A DNA stretch of 6,608 bases from NCBI GenBank assembly GCA_012735335.1, contig JAAYHO010000253.1, forward strand, positions 1 to 6,608, written 5' to 3'. The notes beneath the pieces were generated by a model, which made no database searches, was not told where the DNA came from, and saw only the letters and a list, made by a program, of their open reading frames with translations. Made by a program: the position numbers and the translations under genes. Positions 5,707 to 6,608 of this stretch are shown piece by piece. Positions within the stretch are counted from its first letter, which is position 1; every line of letters starts with the position of its first letter. The DNA is from Gammaproteobacteria bacterium. GTDB lineage: Bacteria; Pseudomonadota; Gammaproteobacteria; Pseudomonadales; Pseudomonadaceae.

Positions 5707-5712
5707 AGTATA
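5707..5712 (-). promoter_or_regulatory. Possible -10 element for the dehydrogenase operon
   Basis: The minus strand reads TATACT, five of six matches to TATAAT, 26 nt after the rarD stop. There is no recognisable -35 box at 16-18 nt, so any promoter here would need an activator. If real, transcription would start near 5700 and the leader would include the 11-bp hairpin. This is a guess from a short match. Confidence 0.22.
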
Positions 5713-5737
5713 GGTCAGGATTCCGGACGCGGGCGGC

Positions 5738-6608
5738 TCAGGAGCGGGGCGACTCTCCGTCCTGCCGCAGGCCACTCTGCTGACGGCGCAGGTGGCGCAG
5801 TCCTTCGAATACCAGCACCGCTACCGCCAGCCAGATGGGGATATAGGTCAACCATTCATCCCGGGCGATATGCTCGCCCAGCAGCAGCGCCACCATCACC
5901 AGCAGCACCGGCTCCACATAGCCGAGCAGGCCGAACAGGGTAAAGGTCAGCAGGCGACTGGCGACGATAAAGCAGATCAGCGCCGCGGCACTGAACACCC
6001 CGAGCAGGGCCACCAGCGGATAGAGTCTGGGGGCTTCGGCAAACAGCCCGGTCGCCGCACCGCCATCCCAGGCAAACCAGAAAGCCACCGGCAACAGGAA
6101 CAGCATATCGAACCAGAAGCCGCCCAGATGGTTGGTGCCCCGGGACCGGCGCAGGATGAAGTAGGCCGGATAGCCGATAGCTACCAGCATGGTCTCCCAG
6201 GCCAGGGTCCCCGCCTGGATCAGCGCATGGCCGACCCCGAACACGGCGCAGGCGATCGCCAGCTGCTGCAGCCGGGACGGATGTTCTCGGTAGATGAAAA
6301 AGCCGACCAGCACCATGCTCAGCGGCATCAGGAAATAGCCCAGCGACACCTCCAGCGCCCGCCCGTTGAGCGGTGCCCACATGAACAACCACAGCTGCAC
6401 ACCCATCAGCGCGGTGCTCAGAAGCTGTATCAGCAGCAATGTCGGCCGCCGCCGCAACCGTCCGGCGATCTCCCGGGCCAGCGGCCAGTAGCCGAACCAC
6501 AGCATGAACAGGGTGATACAGGGAAAGGTCAGCAGCATGCGCCAGCCGAAGATCTGCTCACCGTTGAGCGGCGTCAGCAGGGTGGAGAAGTAGTACAGCC
6601 CGCCGAAC
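5738..6608 (-). CDS. rarD: RarD/EamA family transporter (N-terminus cut by window edge)
   Basis: Inner-membrane permease of the drug/metabolite transporter superfamily, RarD branch (named for chloramphenicol sensitivity; substrate not known). The frame stays open to the right edge. Before the Met at 6538 it encodes FGGLYYFSTLLTPLNG and EQIFGWR, which fit the first transmembrane segment and loop of RarD, so 6538 is an internal Met and the true start is outside, probably about 15-20 residues further. From that Met, the hallmark WLFMWAPLNGRALEVSLGYF (50-69) matches E. coli RarD's WLLFIWAV...LEASLGYF. About 289 residues are visible, with most of the ten expected membrane helices and an Arg-rich cytoplasmic tail (RHLRRQQSGLRQ). 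It lies 128 nt upstream of the E1alpha gene on the same strand; co-transcription is possible, but the hairpin between them argues for partial separation. Confidence 0.9.
   Translation of the reverse strand, partial: FGGLYYFSTLLTPLNGEQIFGWRMLLTFPCITLFMLWFGYWPLAREIAGRLRRRPTLLLIQLLSTALMGVQLWLFMWAPLNGRALEVSLGYFLMPLSMVLVGFFIYREHPSRLQQLAIACAVFGVGHALIQAGTLAWETMLVAIGYPAYFILRRSRGTNHLGGFWFDMLFLLPVAFWFAWDGGAATGLFAEAPRLYPLVALLGVFSAAALICFIVASRLLTFTLFGLLGYVEPVLLVMVALLLGEHIARDEWLTYIPIWLAVAVLVFEGLRHLRRQQSGLRQDGESPRS

Overview
The window looks like chromosomal DNA of a high-GC gammaproteobacterium, most likely a Pseudomonas or Halopseudomonas relative. This rests on strong GC bias at third codon positions, an OprC-type copper receptor next to a DUF2946 gene, and an E2-E1beta-E1alpha cluster that resembles, from memory, the P. 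aeruginosa PA3415-PA3417 genes. No tRNA, rRNA, CRISPR array, transposase or phage gene was seen. Gene content is mostly ordinary; the least understood protein is the DUF2946 member.

Layout. (1) Positions 1-1030, minus strand: a two-gene copper unit. A His-rich DUF2946 protein (641-1030) is followed by the N-terminal 195 residues of an OprC-like TonB-dependent copper receptor, which runs off the left edge. A short hairpin lies between them. (2) Positions 1031-1264: a divergent intergenic region with no confident promoter. (3) Positions 1265-2416, plus strand: a membrane-anchored diguanylate cyclase with an intact GGEEF motif and an RxxD inhibitory site. (4) Positions 2421-5609, minus strand: a tightly packed E1alpha-E1beta-E2 operon for a thiamine-dependent 2-oxoacid dehydrogenase complex (pyruvate or branched-chain type). 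Its genes overlap by 8 and 4 nt and each has a strong Shine-Dalgarno sequence. (5) Positions 5610-5737: a leader or intergenic stretch with an 11-bp perfect hairpin. (6) Positions 5738-6608, minus strand: a RarD/EamA-type transporter missing only its extreme N-terminus at the right edge.

How the genes work together. The receptor would import copper across the outer membrane using TonB energy, and the DUF2946 protein is its probable periplasmic or membrane-associated partner. The three dehydrogenase subunits form one complex that turns a 2-oxoacid into an acyl-CoA. They need a dihydrolipoamide dehydrogenase (E3) encoded outside the window. The diguanylate cyclase makes the second messenger c-di-GMP and has no evident functional tie to its neighbours. 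It converges on the E2 gene with only 4 nt between stop codons, and a hairpin covers both stops.
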